A stretch of DNA of 64,000 nt from Circinella minor (GCA_016758965.1 JAEPRB010000007.1:310001-374000); one strand, 5' to 3'. Positions 36,250 to 49,317 are shown, counted from the first letter of the stretch. The notes: generated by a model from the sequence alone, not told the origin. Made by a program: numbers and translations.

Positions 36250-38119
36250 TTAATTGACATGATTGAACAAGTAACTAACACTCTCACCATTATGCTAATA
36301 AATAAATAGAACGATTAGCAAATGTTACTATGGTTATATTATATATAGAGAATATATAAATATAAATATAAATATAAATACTTACAGTTCGTCTTATTGC
36401 CTCAGCAAGAGTAGAGGAAATGTCAATGACTTCTAACTTGCTACATCTTTCCAATTTTTCTTTGGGAATAGGGAACGTGTTGGTAACGACAAGCTATAAA
36501 TAATAACGATAATGAATTAAACTTTTAACTTTCTTAATCAAAGAAATCCGTTTTTTTCTTCAAAATATTTACCTTGTATACACTATCGCAATTTTGGATT
36601 TTTTCAACAGCATCACCACTCAAGACTCCATGAGTTCCAATAATGTATACTTTAGCAGCACCACACTTTTTCATCAAATGATCGGCCGCATCTAAAAAGG
36701 TTCCAACATTATCTACCATATCATCCTAACATTATCTTAGTTAGTATATATAATTTGTGGTAATAATCATAATACTAAATAAATATATTACTTACTGTAA
36801 GGTATACAGGTTTACCCTTGACATCACCAACCAATGTAATTGTACTTTCTTCACCTTCAGTATTGGCAACAACAGATACAGCAGCATTCATAACATCGCC
36901 ATTTAAACCAGCTTCATTAAGTGAAGAAATAGAAGCCATCATAATATCTTCCTCAACTTCAATGTTGTTAACAGAATCTTCATCCTCTTCAGCAACGCGA
37001 ACGCTTCCATTTTTTTTTGGCATACCACTGTAGGGTCTATTGTGACCTTGGGGACCTGCACGTGCTCGATCCTTATGAATAAGAGCAAAATCAAGACGAA
37101 GTGCATCTGCAAGTGAAGTTACTCTATAATAATAACAATAACAATAAAAATCGGGGTTTTTTCTTTAATATTTTTTTTTCGTTTATTCATATATAAATAA
37201 GTTTTTATTACCTTTTAGCACCACCAGCATTTTTACTAACAACAACACCATCTTGCCAATTAGGAACATTTTGTGTAATCCATTTAGCAATACTTGGTTC
37301 AGCATATAAATTATCAACAGGTCTTTGGAAAAATCCTTGCATTTGAGAAGCATGTAAATCCATTGTCTATAATAATAATTATGGTTAGGTATATTGAATA
37401 TAGTAGGTATAATTTTTTTCTATCTGCATAAAAGTTGAGAATATATATAAAGTATTTAAAAAAGAAGTACTTACAATAATATGATCAACACCTGCTACTG
37501 CTAACATATTGGCAACAACTTTTTTTTATGCATAATCCAAATTATTTCATATATAAAATAGTCAGCAGTCCAGTTTCACTTTCATCGCGTAATTTTTATA
37601 TTTTTTTTTTCTTTTCACTCTTTTTTTTCTCCTTTTCTATTTATGCGAGACATACGTTTGGCAGTAATACAAGTTCTTCCTTTTCGTTTACTTTGTTTAC
37701 AATATGGGAAATATGGTAAAACAGCTGTAACACGTTTAGCAGAACCGATACGTGCAGCTTGAATCATGATACATAATTCGATAATATTATCATTCATTTC
37801 TTGAGACCCTGATTGAATAATAAAAACATCTTCGTTACGAATAGAAACACCTATTATTTTTTTATTATTTATATCATTAGCTTTCTTCTTTTTTGTTTTT
37901 CCTTGCCTCATTTTAGTTGTTTTATATAGAGAGTCCTCTATAAGAGGTTTCTCCTTAGAAAGATAAGTTGCGTTCATTACCAATTTCGACACTAGTTTCC
38001 TTGTTGCTAAACTTCTTAAGTTTTGTGTCGGCAAGAGGGGTAGCCAATCGTTTGCTTACCAAATTAGCAAGTTCAGGGTGTGAAGAGCCTGCCAAAAGTT
38101 TTGTGTTTCTGAGCATCAT
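36250..38119 (-). CDS. PRS1: Ribose-phosphate pyrophosphokinase, NHR-containing (Prs1-type)
   Basis: Makes PRPP from ribose 5-phosphate and ATP for purine, pyrimidine, His, Trp and NAD synthesis. Eight exons on minus: 38119-37981, 37850-37656, 37518-37475, 37366-37212, 37123-36796, 36725-36573, 36493-36386 and 36294-36250; 388 residues, phase exact. Blocks: [44 protein letters not shown]-site [47 protein letters not shown]. The PRPP loop is [14 protein letters not shown]. Between the last two an acidic insert of about 70 residues ([17 protein letters not shown]... to EGEES) corresponds to the non-homologous region seen in yeast Prs1 and Prs5. The start could be either ATG of the ATGATG at 38119/38116. 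A second PRS gene lies 5 kb away. Confidence 0.93.
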
Positions 38120-41100
38120 GAAGTAATTTATATTTATATATGCAGTATATTATTTAAAGAATAACGGAAGAAAGAGAAGGAAAAAAGGGCTTTATATTCA
38201 ATGGGGTTGTACTTAAAAAAGCCACAAATTTTGTGGAAAAAAAAAATAAACAGTGGCAATTACAAAACGCACATAAAATAAAAAAAAAAAAGGTTGTACA
38301 AGTGTGTATTCCGAACATCCGGAAGGTGGGGCAACCATTTTTTTTTCTTATTCAAGAGTTTTGTATGTCATATGTAATTTATTATTATTTTTATATACTT
38401 TGACTATGGTTATGACAAATTTAATTAATAAACGTTCAGTAGTTCCATCGCGGGGCAATAATTTTCCTTTAGATATGTATAGATCAATTGCTGACATATA
38501 AATTTATCATATATCTGATTGTTTGGCGAACAACCCCAGTTCATTAAATTGGATTGTTCGAGCTTGTCTGCGGGTTCTTAATATAATTCCACAGTATTGT
38601 TCTCGGATTAATAAGGATTCATTAATGTAATTGTACCATACATGTTAAAACGTATATATGCCATCGTACAATTACTTTTTCAAATAATTGAAAAAAAAAA
38701 ATCTTCAACTATATTACCATAGCAACCTTTTCAAAAGATAAAATTTGTTGTTATGCTTTATCGTGGATAGACCTTCATCATTTTGTAGGTAATCTTTTTA
38801 CCCCACATGTCTAAAAAGTTTTAGTTCATTTTAACCTAAATACACCTAATAATTATCCTATCTTCATATAATATGTGTTGTTGACGTTTGATTGTTTATC
38901 CTACCATTAAAGTTATTTCTAATTATACAAATAATAACCCAATTACTTATATATTTTATTTTCGAAAACCAAAACTTGATGTGAATGTACTATACCTTGA
39001 ATATTCTTTTGCTCGTCTGAACTATAATATCTTTTCTCTTTTTTTAGAAAAAAACGGTTAAAATTACTGTTCAAGTTTTTTTTATGACTTTACGGAATAT
39101 AATTGAAAGCCTATCTTATTGCAGTCTCTAAGAAAAGTACTTTTTTGATATAATCATTTGTATACGTATTATAGAAAAATACATCTTCTCATTCCAAAGT
39201 ACCAGTTAAAACCGTACCTATATAGAATTGTTGATCCCTTGTAACACGCGACAAACTACTATTAATTCGAGTCGTGTTTTTTTTCTTTGTTGTATGGTGG
39301 CAGCTGACATTATATGAAGTTTGGGATGCTATTATTCTCCAGGAAAGATTATGTCGTAAAAGAACACACATATATATACACAAATAATGATAATAAAAAA
39401 GATAACATAAAACTTATAACATAAAACTTATAAATTCAAAAAAAGCAATTACTATATTACTTGGTGTCCGTTTAGCAACACCGGCCTATTAATTGAATAA
39501 ATTCCGTTCTTAATATGTTACAAAGCAACTTTCCATGATAAAATACTTTCCCATTAAGAGAAAATACTTTTTAACTGAAAGATAAAAGAAGCAGTACATA
39601 TTTATATTGTGTCCTCAAATTCTGCTTTAAAGGTGTAGTGGAAGGAATGGGGGTCAAGAGGGAACCCCCTCTTTCAACGTGGACCGGTGGTTGAATGACA
39701 CGAAGCGGGGCAGAGACCTCTAGTAATAGTGAAAATACAAATCACACAAGCAAAGCAATATACATATATCATATATCCGTAGACAAGGAAGTTAATAAAT
39801 TTATATACGCTATAATTTCTTATTATTACTGCGTTAACAAAAAAAAAAACTTACTTTATTTTAGATAGCAAGACCAAAGTACTACACTCCAACATGTATA
39901 GAAAAGCACTTTTAATAACCTTGTTATTTGTCGCTTTTAAAAGCGCTATGTATCAATATTATCTTCCAACTTCAATGCAGAAACATGGGAGTCATCCTGT
40001 CTCTGTACAAGTTGCAATTCATCTAGTCGAGAGTTGAGGGAATTCTTGACAGTCATATAGGCTTCTAAAACTTTTCCAGTATTTAAAACACTATTGTAAC
40101 CCCATCCAATTAACTAATAACAGTTGTACTTGGTAGCTTTTTTTAAGTTTACAGTAAACGACGGCATCATTGTAGAGCTACTACTAATGACCTACAAACG
40201 TTGATCGTTGTTGTCGGCCGACTACTACCATCATCCAAACACCAGAGTTAGATACATCTGTATTCTTCGTACGTAGTGTACGTAATAGTTTAAGTCTATG
40301 ATACATGATGACCGACTTCCATTTTGAACAGAGGTACTCGAATGAGACATTTTTAACAGAGAGTATATTTATAATCGCCACATGTATCATATCTATTAGG
40401 TTGTCTTTTAGTACGTACGTTGAATACAATGTCCTAAAACTTACTTTTTTTCTTTTCCACATATAGATAATATTTTATCCGACTATCGAAATTAGAATCA
40501 TCAATTCGTTATAGCGCGCGACTACTGCACTTATGTATACTATAATACGTCTCAGACTTTTTTTTTTGCTTACAAATTCTATACGTAGACTAAAAAGAGT
40601 ATTTTGAAATTAGTGATATTACCAAAACTGGAGATCATTGTACTAGTTACAGAATCTATATAGTGGTAATATTGTACCTAAAGGAGTTGCAGTTATGGTC
40701 ACTGCTGTAGAATCATCTATTGCAAGGCCAAAGCATATAATGGATATATTTCTACACGTTCGACGGCAAGAGAGCAATTACAATGAGCTTCTTTTTTCTA
40801 TATTCATCATTAGAATCGCTTGCATCCCAAAGAGTTGTCAACGTGTATAGATTTGACAATGAAAAGTTCTTTTGATGGTACCAGAAAAAAACTAAGCTCT
40901 CTTGAAATTATTGCATGTTTACACGAGAATCTTTCAGTTTACGAGCATGATTAAGCATCGGTTCGTGCATTTCATTCGATTACAGGATGCTTATTAAAGT
41001 TAAAAGGATAAGAATGTTGCAAATCCAAGTTTCCAGTCAACTTTTCCCTTGTCAGATATTCTTTTTTTGCTGCACGCTTTGCGCTTGTTGTGTTATAGCA

Positions 41101-41980
41101 GCGAAAAAAGTTTTGTCGATAAACTTGATAACTTTGTTGTTTGTACATTCAAATGTCGATCCATTAACTATTTGGTTATGACAATACTGTTCAAGAAAAT
41201 TAAATCATCTTCTGTGTCTAGTGAAAGAGGATCCCGAGGGACTCTGCACTACCTAAGTGTGATTTCTAAATAATTGAGTAATAATCGCTGTACGTATATC
41301 TTAATTCCTCATCCTCGTAAATTCACAATGTTACGAAATTTGAGGTATGTACTATTCCGAATGCTGGTAATACGGAAGCATAACAAGAAACACCAGATAC
41401 AGTAATATTCTTTATGTCTTTTGAAGTAGAAGAGTAGAAAGTGAGAGCAGAAAGGCATAGAGCAGACTGATTTCGAATGCGGGTTTACAACATTAATACG
41501 TAGCGCTGTAAAGAGAAGAAAGTGGAGCCAGAGTGATTAGGTAAGTTTATAAAGTATCTGAATCAGTATGGCAGGATGGAAATTTTAAAGAGGGGAAGTT
41601 CATCCTCCATATAGATCAAGAGAGAACGAACTAATACAGCTTTTATGCCTAAAAAAAGATGATCCATAATGTTAATAATTGTCTCGCAATGTTTGTGAAC
41701 TTCTTTTTTCAAGGGAAAACATTATAGCCCTTTTAAATGTATAATATTGACACGATAACACTGGACGTAATTTATTGGAATGGAATAGCAGCCTTTAAAT
41801 AGACCATGACACGCTTTTTCTTTCATATAAATCATCCTAATAGTCTTTTCCAATCCAATTCTAGTGATATATATCCTCTCTCTACAACTAATAGTATAAT
41901 AGTAATCTCTGTATTATAAATGTATTGTATATTATGGTATATATATATATATTATAATTTTTTTTTTTGCGATTAACATG
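38120..41980. other. Gene-poor AT-rich stretch, 3.9 kb
   Basis: No gene or mobile element with recognisable motifs. Short frames such as 40184-40462 on minus lack family features. One GC-rich patch with a hairpin stands out at 39640-39725 and is listed separately. The right end is the 3' flank of BET1. Confidence 0.5.
39649..39669. other. Hairpin in a GC-rich patch
   Basis: GGGGGT at 39649-39654 can pair with ACCCCC at 39664-39669 over a 9-base loop. The surrounding 85 bases are clearly richer in GC than the kilobases around. No known RNA family was recognised. Confidence 0.35.
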
Positions 41981-42772
41981 TTATTTAAAGAACCAGTAGT
42001 ATGCAATAATAACCATTATGACGATCACCAAAACTAAGTAACACATTGTTGCTCCGGATTCCTTTTCTGCCATAATTTTAAAATTCTGCATCGTCTTTCC
42101 CAGGACCGAACCAGTATCGCCAAATTGATTATTCTAATACACAAGTATATAGGTTATCAAGTGAATATGCTATACCCTTGCAGCAATTTATATCCTCCTT
42201 CACTTGTCCTCAAAAAATAATCAATAATCAAATTACCATAGTATCCAGTAAGCTATTGCCTGCTCGGATCTCGTCACCAATTTTTCCAGTAATCTGAATT
42301 TGTAATTGAATTTATATATTAGTTTATGCAGATATAGGAAAAAAAGGAAACACGAAGAGAAGCTCCTCTTCAAACATATAGTAGCGGTGGAACAAAAGAA
42401 GGTGGAAGAAGAAGAATTATGTGACATACATTTTTTAACGTTTGTACTTTGGCTGATAAACCCGTTACACGTTCATCACTTTGACTTTCTAATAATTCCA
42501 AATCATTGTCATTTAGTTTTTGCTCTTTCATTAATCCCGCAGGAGATGATGACCGAGAATTATTATCAAAGAGTGATGGTGATGGTGTTCTATTAGTATC
42601 ACCCAAAAGGGCTGAACGATTATGAAGATGTTGAAATGATCTAATAAATAAATCGAAAACTATTCTATTAGACATAACAAAAAAAATTGATAATGGTCAA
42701 GTTCATTTGCTATTATTTTATTTTATCTTTTTTGGCCAACCTTACACTGCGTGAACCAAATTGTCGTGACAT
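41981..42772 (-). CDS. BET1: Bet1-family Qc-SNARE
   Basis: A SNARE for fusion of ER-derived vesicles with the Golgi. Exons on minus 42772-42741, 42640-42430, 42293-42237 and 42133-41981 give 150 residues, near the family size. The SNARE motif runs from about 60 to 120: LESQSDERVTGLSAKVQTLK, then ITGKIGDEIRAGNSLLDTM, then NNQFGDTGSVLGKTMQNFKIMA. The tail CYLVLVIVMIIVIIAYYWF is the membrane anchor. The N-terminus reads MSRQFGSRSVR then SFQHLHNRSALLG. Its join needs a GTTGGC donor at 42740, which is unusual; a different first intron is possible, the rest is firm. It is divergent from a PRS gene with 235 bases between start codons. Confidence 0.9.
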
Positions 42773-43007
42773 ATTAAGAATATTTTATATATGTGTAATA
42801 ATAAAGAAAAGGAAGAAAAAGGAGCGGAGGATGTAATGTGTTGCATCCACCATTCAATCTTTAAATGTTTTTTTTGTCACTTTTTTGGTCCCACCTGGAT
42901 AGAAAAGCAAGCTTTTAATCTTTTTCTCTTTTTTTTTTTTCTTTTTCTTTTTCTTCCTTTTCTTCTTCTTTTCTTCCCGTCGTCATCAAATCCTCTCTTC
43001 TTTTTCC
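42773..43007. promoter_or_regulatory. Shared divergent promoter of BET1 and the second PRS gene
   Basis: Only 235 bases separate the two start codons. The PRS side is almost pure T/C (about 42922-43005). Regulatory sites must be shared or nested. No specific operator was recognised. Confidence 0.6.
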
Positions 43008-44432
43008 ATGCGTGGTATTGTTTTATTCGGTGGATCATCCCATCAAGCGCTTACACAGCGCATTTGCGACCGCCTATCATGCGAGCCCGGAAAATCCTTT
43101 CTTGCAAAGTTCAGCAACAACGAAACCCGTGTTGAGTTGTATGAATCAGTTCGAGAACAAGACGTATACATTGTTCAGTCAGGATGTGGTCACGTCAATG
43201 ATAATTTCATGGAATTATTGATCATGATTCAAGCATGCAAAACAGCATCAGCTAAAAAAGTCACTGCCGTTATTCCTTTGTTCCCATACTCACGCCAACC
43301 TGACGCGCCCTTCGGAAAAGGTGCACCTTTAACAAGAGCTCCTCCAATGACAGTACCATCCACACCAAAGACCATTCCTTCCACTCCAAAAGGTAGTCAC
43401 CCTACAACTCCAAGAGCTGGCGATTTTGGTACAGCGGGTGGTGCCACGAGGTTAGCTGAAGAAATGAATGGTCTCGAACTCATGGGTCAGGAGATCTTTC
43501 GTCTAAGTAGTGCCATGACAGGACCCACAGGTTCATTTTATGATAATCCATCTACGAGTGGAGGTTATCGTCAGTGGGTTGCTAGATCAGGCACATTGGT
43601 AGCAGAACTTTTGACTTGTTCAGGTAAATAATAATTATAACTAGATTAGTCTTTGGACGGATTAAAATAGCTAATACTGTAAGACTTATATAATATATGT
43701 AAAACAAAAAAAATACAGGTGCGGACCATATTATTACACTCGATTTACATGACCCACAATATCAAGGATTCTTTGATTGTACTGTTGACAACTTATCGGC
43801 ATTTCCGATTATGATAAAGTATATTCAACAACATATCTATGATTATAAAGATATTGTTCTCGTATCTCCTGATGCTGGTGGTGCTAAAAGGTATAATTTA
43901 TTTCCTAAATTTCTCACTACTATCTTCACACTTTTCTATCTTGATCAAAAACAAAATAAAATTGATTAATGAACTTAATTATATTAATGATAGAGCCACA
44001 TCAATAGCCGAAAAATTACATATGGATTTCGCACTCATTCATAAAGAACGTCGCCGACCTGATAAACCACAGAAACATGATCTGATGTTGGTTGGAGATG
44101 TAAGGGGGAGAAGAGTAGTAATTATAGATGATATTGTTGACACGGGAACTACGATTATCAAGGCTGCCAAGTTACTTCATGAGAATGGTGCAAAAGAAAT
44201 TTATTGTATTTGTACACATGGTATATTTAGTGGGGATGCATTAGACCGGATTGAAAAAAGTTATCTTGATAAAGTCATTGTCAGTGATTCCGTACCTCAA
44301 GAAGAACATACCAAGCTTTGTAGCAAAATAGCAACATTCCCAGTAGCACCTTTATTTTCTGAAGCCATAAGGAGGATTCATAATGGCGAAAGTGTTAGCA
44401 TGTTATTCGATCCTTCACATGAACTTTTTTAA
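43008..44432 (+). CDS. Ribose-phosphate pyrophosphokinase, second paralogue (Prs2/3/4-type)
   Basis: Same reaction as the PRS gene at 36.2-38.1 kb. Exons 43008-43623, 43719-43890 and 43994-44432 give 408 residues. Blocks: [102 protein letters not shown], and the PRPP loop [16 protein letters not shown]. The C-terminus [11 protein letters not shown] is typical. An insert of about 80 residues follows SRQPD, rich in Ser-Thr-Pro with repeated PSTPK units ([11 protein letters not shown]), possible phosphorylation sites. In yeast, PRS subunits work as hetero-oligomers of NHR-bearing and NHR-less forms; the two genes here fit those two roles. Which yeast paralogue it matches is not resolvable by eye. 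Confidence 0.92.
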
Positions 44433-44567
44433 AAAATATAAAAATAATAATTTTATTTAAAAAAAAATTGTTGATTGTTATAAATGTTGATGTTACATGA
44501 TATAATAAAGGTAGAGGTGCAGTGGTTGTCATAGAGATTAATTTGACAAGTAGTTACTTTTTTTTTA

Positions 44568-46790
44568 TTAGTTTTCGACTGTTGCTGCTGTTGGGTATGA
44601 AAACCATTTAGTATGACCCGGAATTCGCCATACTTTTAATGAGTTATCAATCGGTAAAACATCTTTATCATTATCCTCGTCATCATCATCGCTAGAATTG
44701 TCTTCATCAATAGTATATTTTCTTTGTCCAGAAGCTGAAGCGATAAGCCATGGGTACATTGGATTGATGGTCGCACAAACTGATAAATCTACATTGTATA
44801 AAAAAAGTTTAATAGTTATCTATACCCCTCCTCCACCCAGCCACATGAATCTTATTTACCTTGATGTGCATGAATAGTTTTTAAAACTCTATTTTCGGAT
44901 GCACCTGAATTAATATCGTAAAATAGTACGTTTCCACTCTAACAAAATTATATAATTACATACACATATAATAAACAGTAATTAAAACCATGTGTACATC
45001 TATATCTAAAAGTAATATGGATTATTTTTATTTTTATATTTATATTTACCTGGTCACCTGTAGTAAGTACTTTTCCACTTGGGTCAATGTCAAATGCAAT
45101 TCTTTGGCTAGTTTGACCGGGGCGTGGGAGATCGTATAAAACATCGGTTGTGTTACGAATATCCCAACAAGATATTACATTGGATACTCGACAAACGGTA
45201 AACAATTGACTACCGTCGTTTGAGAATTTGACCTGTTTAATGATAAAAAAAATATTAACAGAAGAGTTCCCTTTAAACAAATGATATAAAGAAATAACGT
45301 CCATGTAATATGTTAAATTATTATTACCTGAGTAACACCTGTTTTAATTCCAGTAAGTTTTAAACAAAGGTCATTAGTTGTTTCATCATAAATTCCAACA
45401 TTATGACTGTACGACCCTGCTGCATATAAACCGGCATAATCCGGACTGAAATCTAAACATGAGATGATGCCTAATAAATAATTATACTTGTTAGAATAAT
45501 ATATATTATAGTATTTATTTGTATATAAATTCCGCTCGTCATCTCCTTATACCTTTTTGTCCTTCTTTTGTTCGTTTTTGTGGAATAGTAGGAATCTTTT
45601 GTGATGCTTGTCCTGGTCGTTGTACATCGAAAATTTCAATCATATTTTCATATCCACAATATATCCTAAAAAATTTACATAGTAAATAAGCTATCACTGG
45701 TCTTATAAAACATTTCACCCGTTCCCTAATAAAAATTTTTTTTTACCGTGATCCATCCAAATTAAATGATAAAACATTTGGGCCAATAAATCGTTCACGA
45801 TGATCAATTATAGAATAGGATGCTCTCAGATCTCCAGTGCATGCATCCCATAAATGTACTGGATGATCACGCACTGATGTTAGAAAACAACATGTGGCAG
45901 GATCTAATCAACTTTTTTTTTTAGTTTGGCGTATCCATGTGTATCGAGGAACACATAAAAACATAATGCTGACAAACCTTGACTAGTCATTGATGGAAAC
46001 CATGCAAAATCATATATAGCTTCTCCTTCACGTACACCAAAATTAGTAGTGAGATCGATAGGTTCACTTAATTCTATAAAAAAAAACTCATACCTATCAA
46101 TAATCTCGTAAGAGCTAATATCTCCTCCAGCCTTCTTCGTCTCATCTCATTCAGATATATTACCTGTCTGTTGATCTAATAATTCATATGGCCTATTATC
46201 ATTATAAATATATATAAGTATAATTATTAATTTATCTTTTTTTCATCATCCTCAATCATTCGGTTAATAACAATATACTACACACACAAGTTGAATAAAC
46301 GAATTGCATTATCGCTTGAATTAGATAATAAACAACAGCCATCAGGTGACCACTTTGCATTACGAAAATGATTATTGCCATCATAAACGTGTGATGGATT
46401 CACTTTTTGTTGAAATATGCTCTTTTCTTGTTCTAGCGTCTCCTTAACTGTGGTATTATATCGTGTTCCTGTTGAGCCCAAAAGTTGACACGTCTTTTCA
46501 TTGTCTTTGAAATCATAAGCATACAATTGGTATGTCTCCAGCTGTTGTTGTTCCTCTTGTTGTTCCTGTTCTGATTTCGTTTGCGGATCCATCTCAACAA
46601 AATCTTGATCTTTTTCTATTTGATCTGTCGCTATCTCTGACATGGGTTGATCAAGTATTTTCTCTTCTTCGGCACTGACATTGTCAACTTTGGCTATTAA
46701 TACACGTGGTTCATTTTGTTGCTGTTGCTGTTGATCAAATTGTATTTCAGAGTCGTTATATACATTCTTTTTATCTGAATTGCAATCCAT
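44568..46790 (-). CDS. WD40 protein of the WRAP53/TCAB1 family
   Basis: In animals WRAP53 (TCAB1) binds CAB-box RNAs and delivers scaRNAs and telomerase RNA to Cajal bodies. Nine exons on minus: 46790-46288, 46192-46164 (29 bases), 46073-45978, 45903-45747, 45665-45553, 45470-45328, 45232-45050, 44938-44860 and 44788-44568; 507 residues with exact phase. Residues 1-110 are acidic and Gln-rich. The WD40 propeller then shows the family blocks: NAKWSPDGCCLLSNSSDN, REGEAIYDFAWFPSM, DPATCCFLTSVRDHPVHLWDA, GDLRASY, IYCGYENMIEIFDVQRPGQ, IISCLDFSPDYAGLYAAGSY, CWDIRN, QRIAFDIDPSGK and PWLIASASGQR. Their wording and order match WRAP53 rather than a generic WD protein. Role in a fungus is inference. It starts 94 bases from the stop of the GH16 gene. 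Confidence 0.87.
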
Positions 46791-46884
46791 GTTATTATAG
46801 ACTTATAAACACTCGATTCAATGTAATAAAAAAATGAAAATAAACGAAAAAAAATGAAAGCTTTTTTTTTTATTTTAAAAAAAT

Positions 46885-49092
46885 TCAACAATCGGTTTCT
46901 GCACTCCAAACTTTGACCCAGTCAATAGCCATAGCATTTTTATTATCTTCGCCCCAGGTGGACAGCCATTCTTCTCGGTGATCCCAAAATGCATTAATAG
47001 CATGAGGATCATCATTCCGCCATGGCTTTCCAGGTGCATCAGGGAAAAATCCATTCACACCTCCTACTGCCACATTAAAAATCTATACATAGTAAGGGTT
47101 GTTGCGTAGCAACAATAAAATAAGTTTTTGCTCAAATCAAAAGCTATGGTTAGCAAAAGAAAAAAAAGTTCTGGATCTACCAGGTAAAATTCTGAATCAA
47201 AGGGTGCTCCAATGTCACCAGAACGCCAAGGATTTGACCATGTATCAGGGAATCCGCCACGCTCAAAAAAGCTTTGATCGAAATTAGTTAAAAGAATGGT
47301 TTTGTCATCCACAAAAGTCCTTAATCCATCTTTTGACCATTCGAGCCCATAAGTATGAAAATCATCCGCAAATGTGGATCCATCGTCTAATATGCCTTCA
47401 GCTGCTGTCAAACTGTATTTATTGGTTGTATAATGAGTGCCCCAATGTAATGTGGACCCGATGGTGGTTATGTTTCCGTATGGATATTGAGTATTACCAC
47501 GCGATTCCACCTAAAATAATAATAGTAGTCTGTTTAGGGCATATTTTATTATTTTCTGTCTTTTGGTTATATAATTTGCTTACAATATCAATTTCACCTA
47601 GTACATAAGTTGTTGTTTTGTTTGTTTGTTATTTATAATACTATATATAAAACATGATACCAATACACACTAAAATAGAACATTCTTCAAAATTATATGT
47701 GATCTTACCACTTGCTGGCCATTCACCATACTGAGAATGTTTGGGCATCATCCAAATAGCAGGCCATATCCAATCACCTTTTGGTAACCGAGCGCGCACT
47801 TCCACTTTGCCATATTTTATTGAAACCGAATCAATAGTTCGAAGTCTCGCAGATTGGATCGGATTAAGATAATTACCCCCAGATGCTGTACCAGCAACAC
47901 GTTCACAACCTAATTATTAATTTTAAAGGTGTGTACATGAGTTTGTCTATTACTTTGTAAAACATGAACTTTGTTTCGGTATAATGTAACGCGTGTCTAT
48001 GTATGTGTAATAAGGTCTAGATCTTTTTTTTCTGAAATATCTTACCGTAATTTGAATTATCTAAATAGAATATACATAAACTTTAAATAAATACGAATAC
48101 ATCACATATAACGAGACAGCATAATGAAAAAAAAACGTTTAAATAAAGTTAGGGGAAAGCTGTATACTTCCATACCTGTACAACCGACCGATGGCTGTCC
48201 CGACCTATATCAATTAAAGTTTTTTTTTTTTTGTGTTAAAAAGGAAGATCATGATATCATATGGGCAGAAAAAGAATTGGTTTTGTAAAACAAAGGGGAG
48301 AGAATGAAAGAAAGGGGTAAGATCTACATAATAATAATGAACATAATAATTTGTGTTACTATGATTTTCTCACCATAAGTTAATTCGACCTCCTTCACGC
48401 ATCGTTTGTTCACCAATAGAATCGGATGTTAATGTAGGTTTAATATATAAAATACCATCTTCAACAAAACTGTTGGAGCGATTATTTGTATACCTAAAGA
48501 GCGAGAAAAAAGAGAGTATGTTAATAATATAAAATATGTATATATACTACTAATCAGTTTTTTACTATCTTTTACCATTGAAACTCCCAGTTTCCACCTG
48601 TGTTATATCCATATTCGGACAATAGTATAAAAAAAAGTAATTAATGAGGTTAACACACCAAAATATCAAATCTCTTTTTTCTTCCCCCCCTTACGTCATG
48701 TAGATCTCTCATCGTTACACTTTACCCCCACTCAAAGTAATTTCATGCTAAAGTAAAAAGTTTAGTAAAAAGGTCTGTTACACAAGTGGGTTATTTATTT
48801 TCTTTGCGCACGGACGCTTTTTCTTTTATTTTTTCTCCCTCTTCCTCCACCTTATTAATAGCTCATTTTCTCCTATTATATACCACATTACCTGCCATTT
48901 ACGAAGATCAAACCGATTGAAATGATCTTCAAATATGAGACAATGTTGTTTAATTTCTCTTTCATCTTGTGTTTGTTGGTATGCGTTTGGATTTAACTCG
49001 AATGTATGTGCGACCTTGTTAATCAAAACGAATAGCCATAATGAAGTTGTGAATAACATTGATGCAAGGTAAGGTGATAATAATGGCCTCAT
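46885..49092 (-). CDS. Secreted GH16 endo-1,3-beta-glucanase / glucan-binding protein
   Basis: GH16 enzymes cut beta-1,3-glucan. Ten exons on minus: 49092-48892, 48747-48726 (22 bases), 48597-48576 (22), 48493-48374, 48204-48176 (29), 48060-48046 (15), 47909-47709, 47597-47584 (14), 47510-47181 and 47082-46885; 383 residues, each junction in phase. An N-terminal hydrophobic stretch (SMLFTTSLWLFVLINKVAHT) is a signal peptide or anchor. Blocks: FEDHFNRFDLRKWQ, HEITLSGGGNWEFQWYTNN, EDGILYIKPT, RLPKGDWIWPAIWMMP, the catalytic motif GEIDIVESRGN, STLHWGTHY, FHTYGLEWSKDG and FNVAVGGVNGFFPD. The motif has the Glu-x-Asp-x-x-Glu catalytic triad of the family; the first Glu and Asp are on the 14-base exon. 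The fold resembles the beta-1,3-glucan recognition/laminarinase branch. Tandem and upstream of the WRAP53 homologue. Confidence 0.9.
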
Positions 49093-49317
49093 AATATATT
49101 AATTAGCAATATAAATAATTTGAAAATTTGAAAATAAAACAATAGTAACAGTAGTAGTAGTAATTGAATAAAAAAGAAAGAGGCAAAAAGATCCAAATAA
49201 AAAAAAACCCAGGAACGATTTATATCACGATAGAATGGGGAATGTCATTAAAAAAAGAGGACTTTGTTTTCGGAACATTTTTTATTATTGCTGATAAATA
49301 AATGATAACAATAATAA

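Noticed and set aside
42791..43135. 114-residue Phe/Leu-rich open frame
   Set aside because: It is the pyrimidine-rich promoter and leader of the second PRS gene plus the wrong frame of its first exon.
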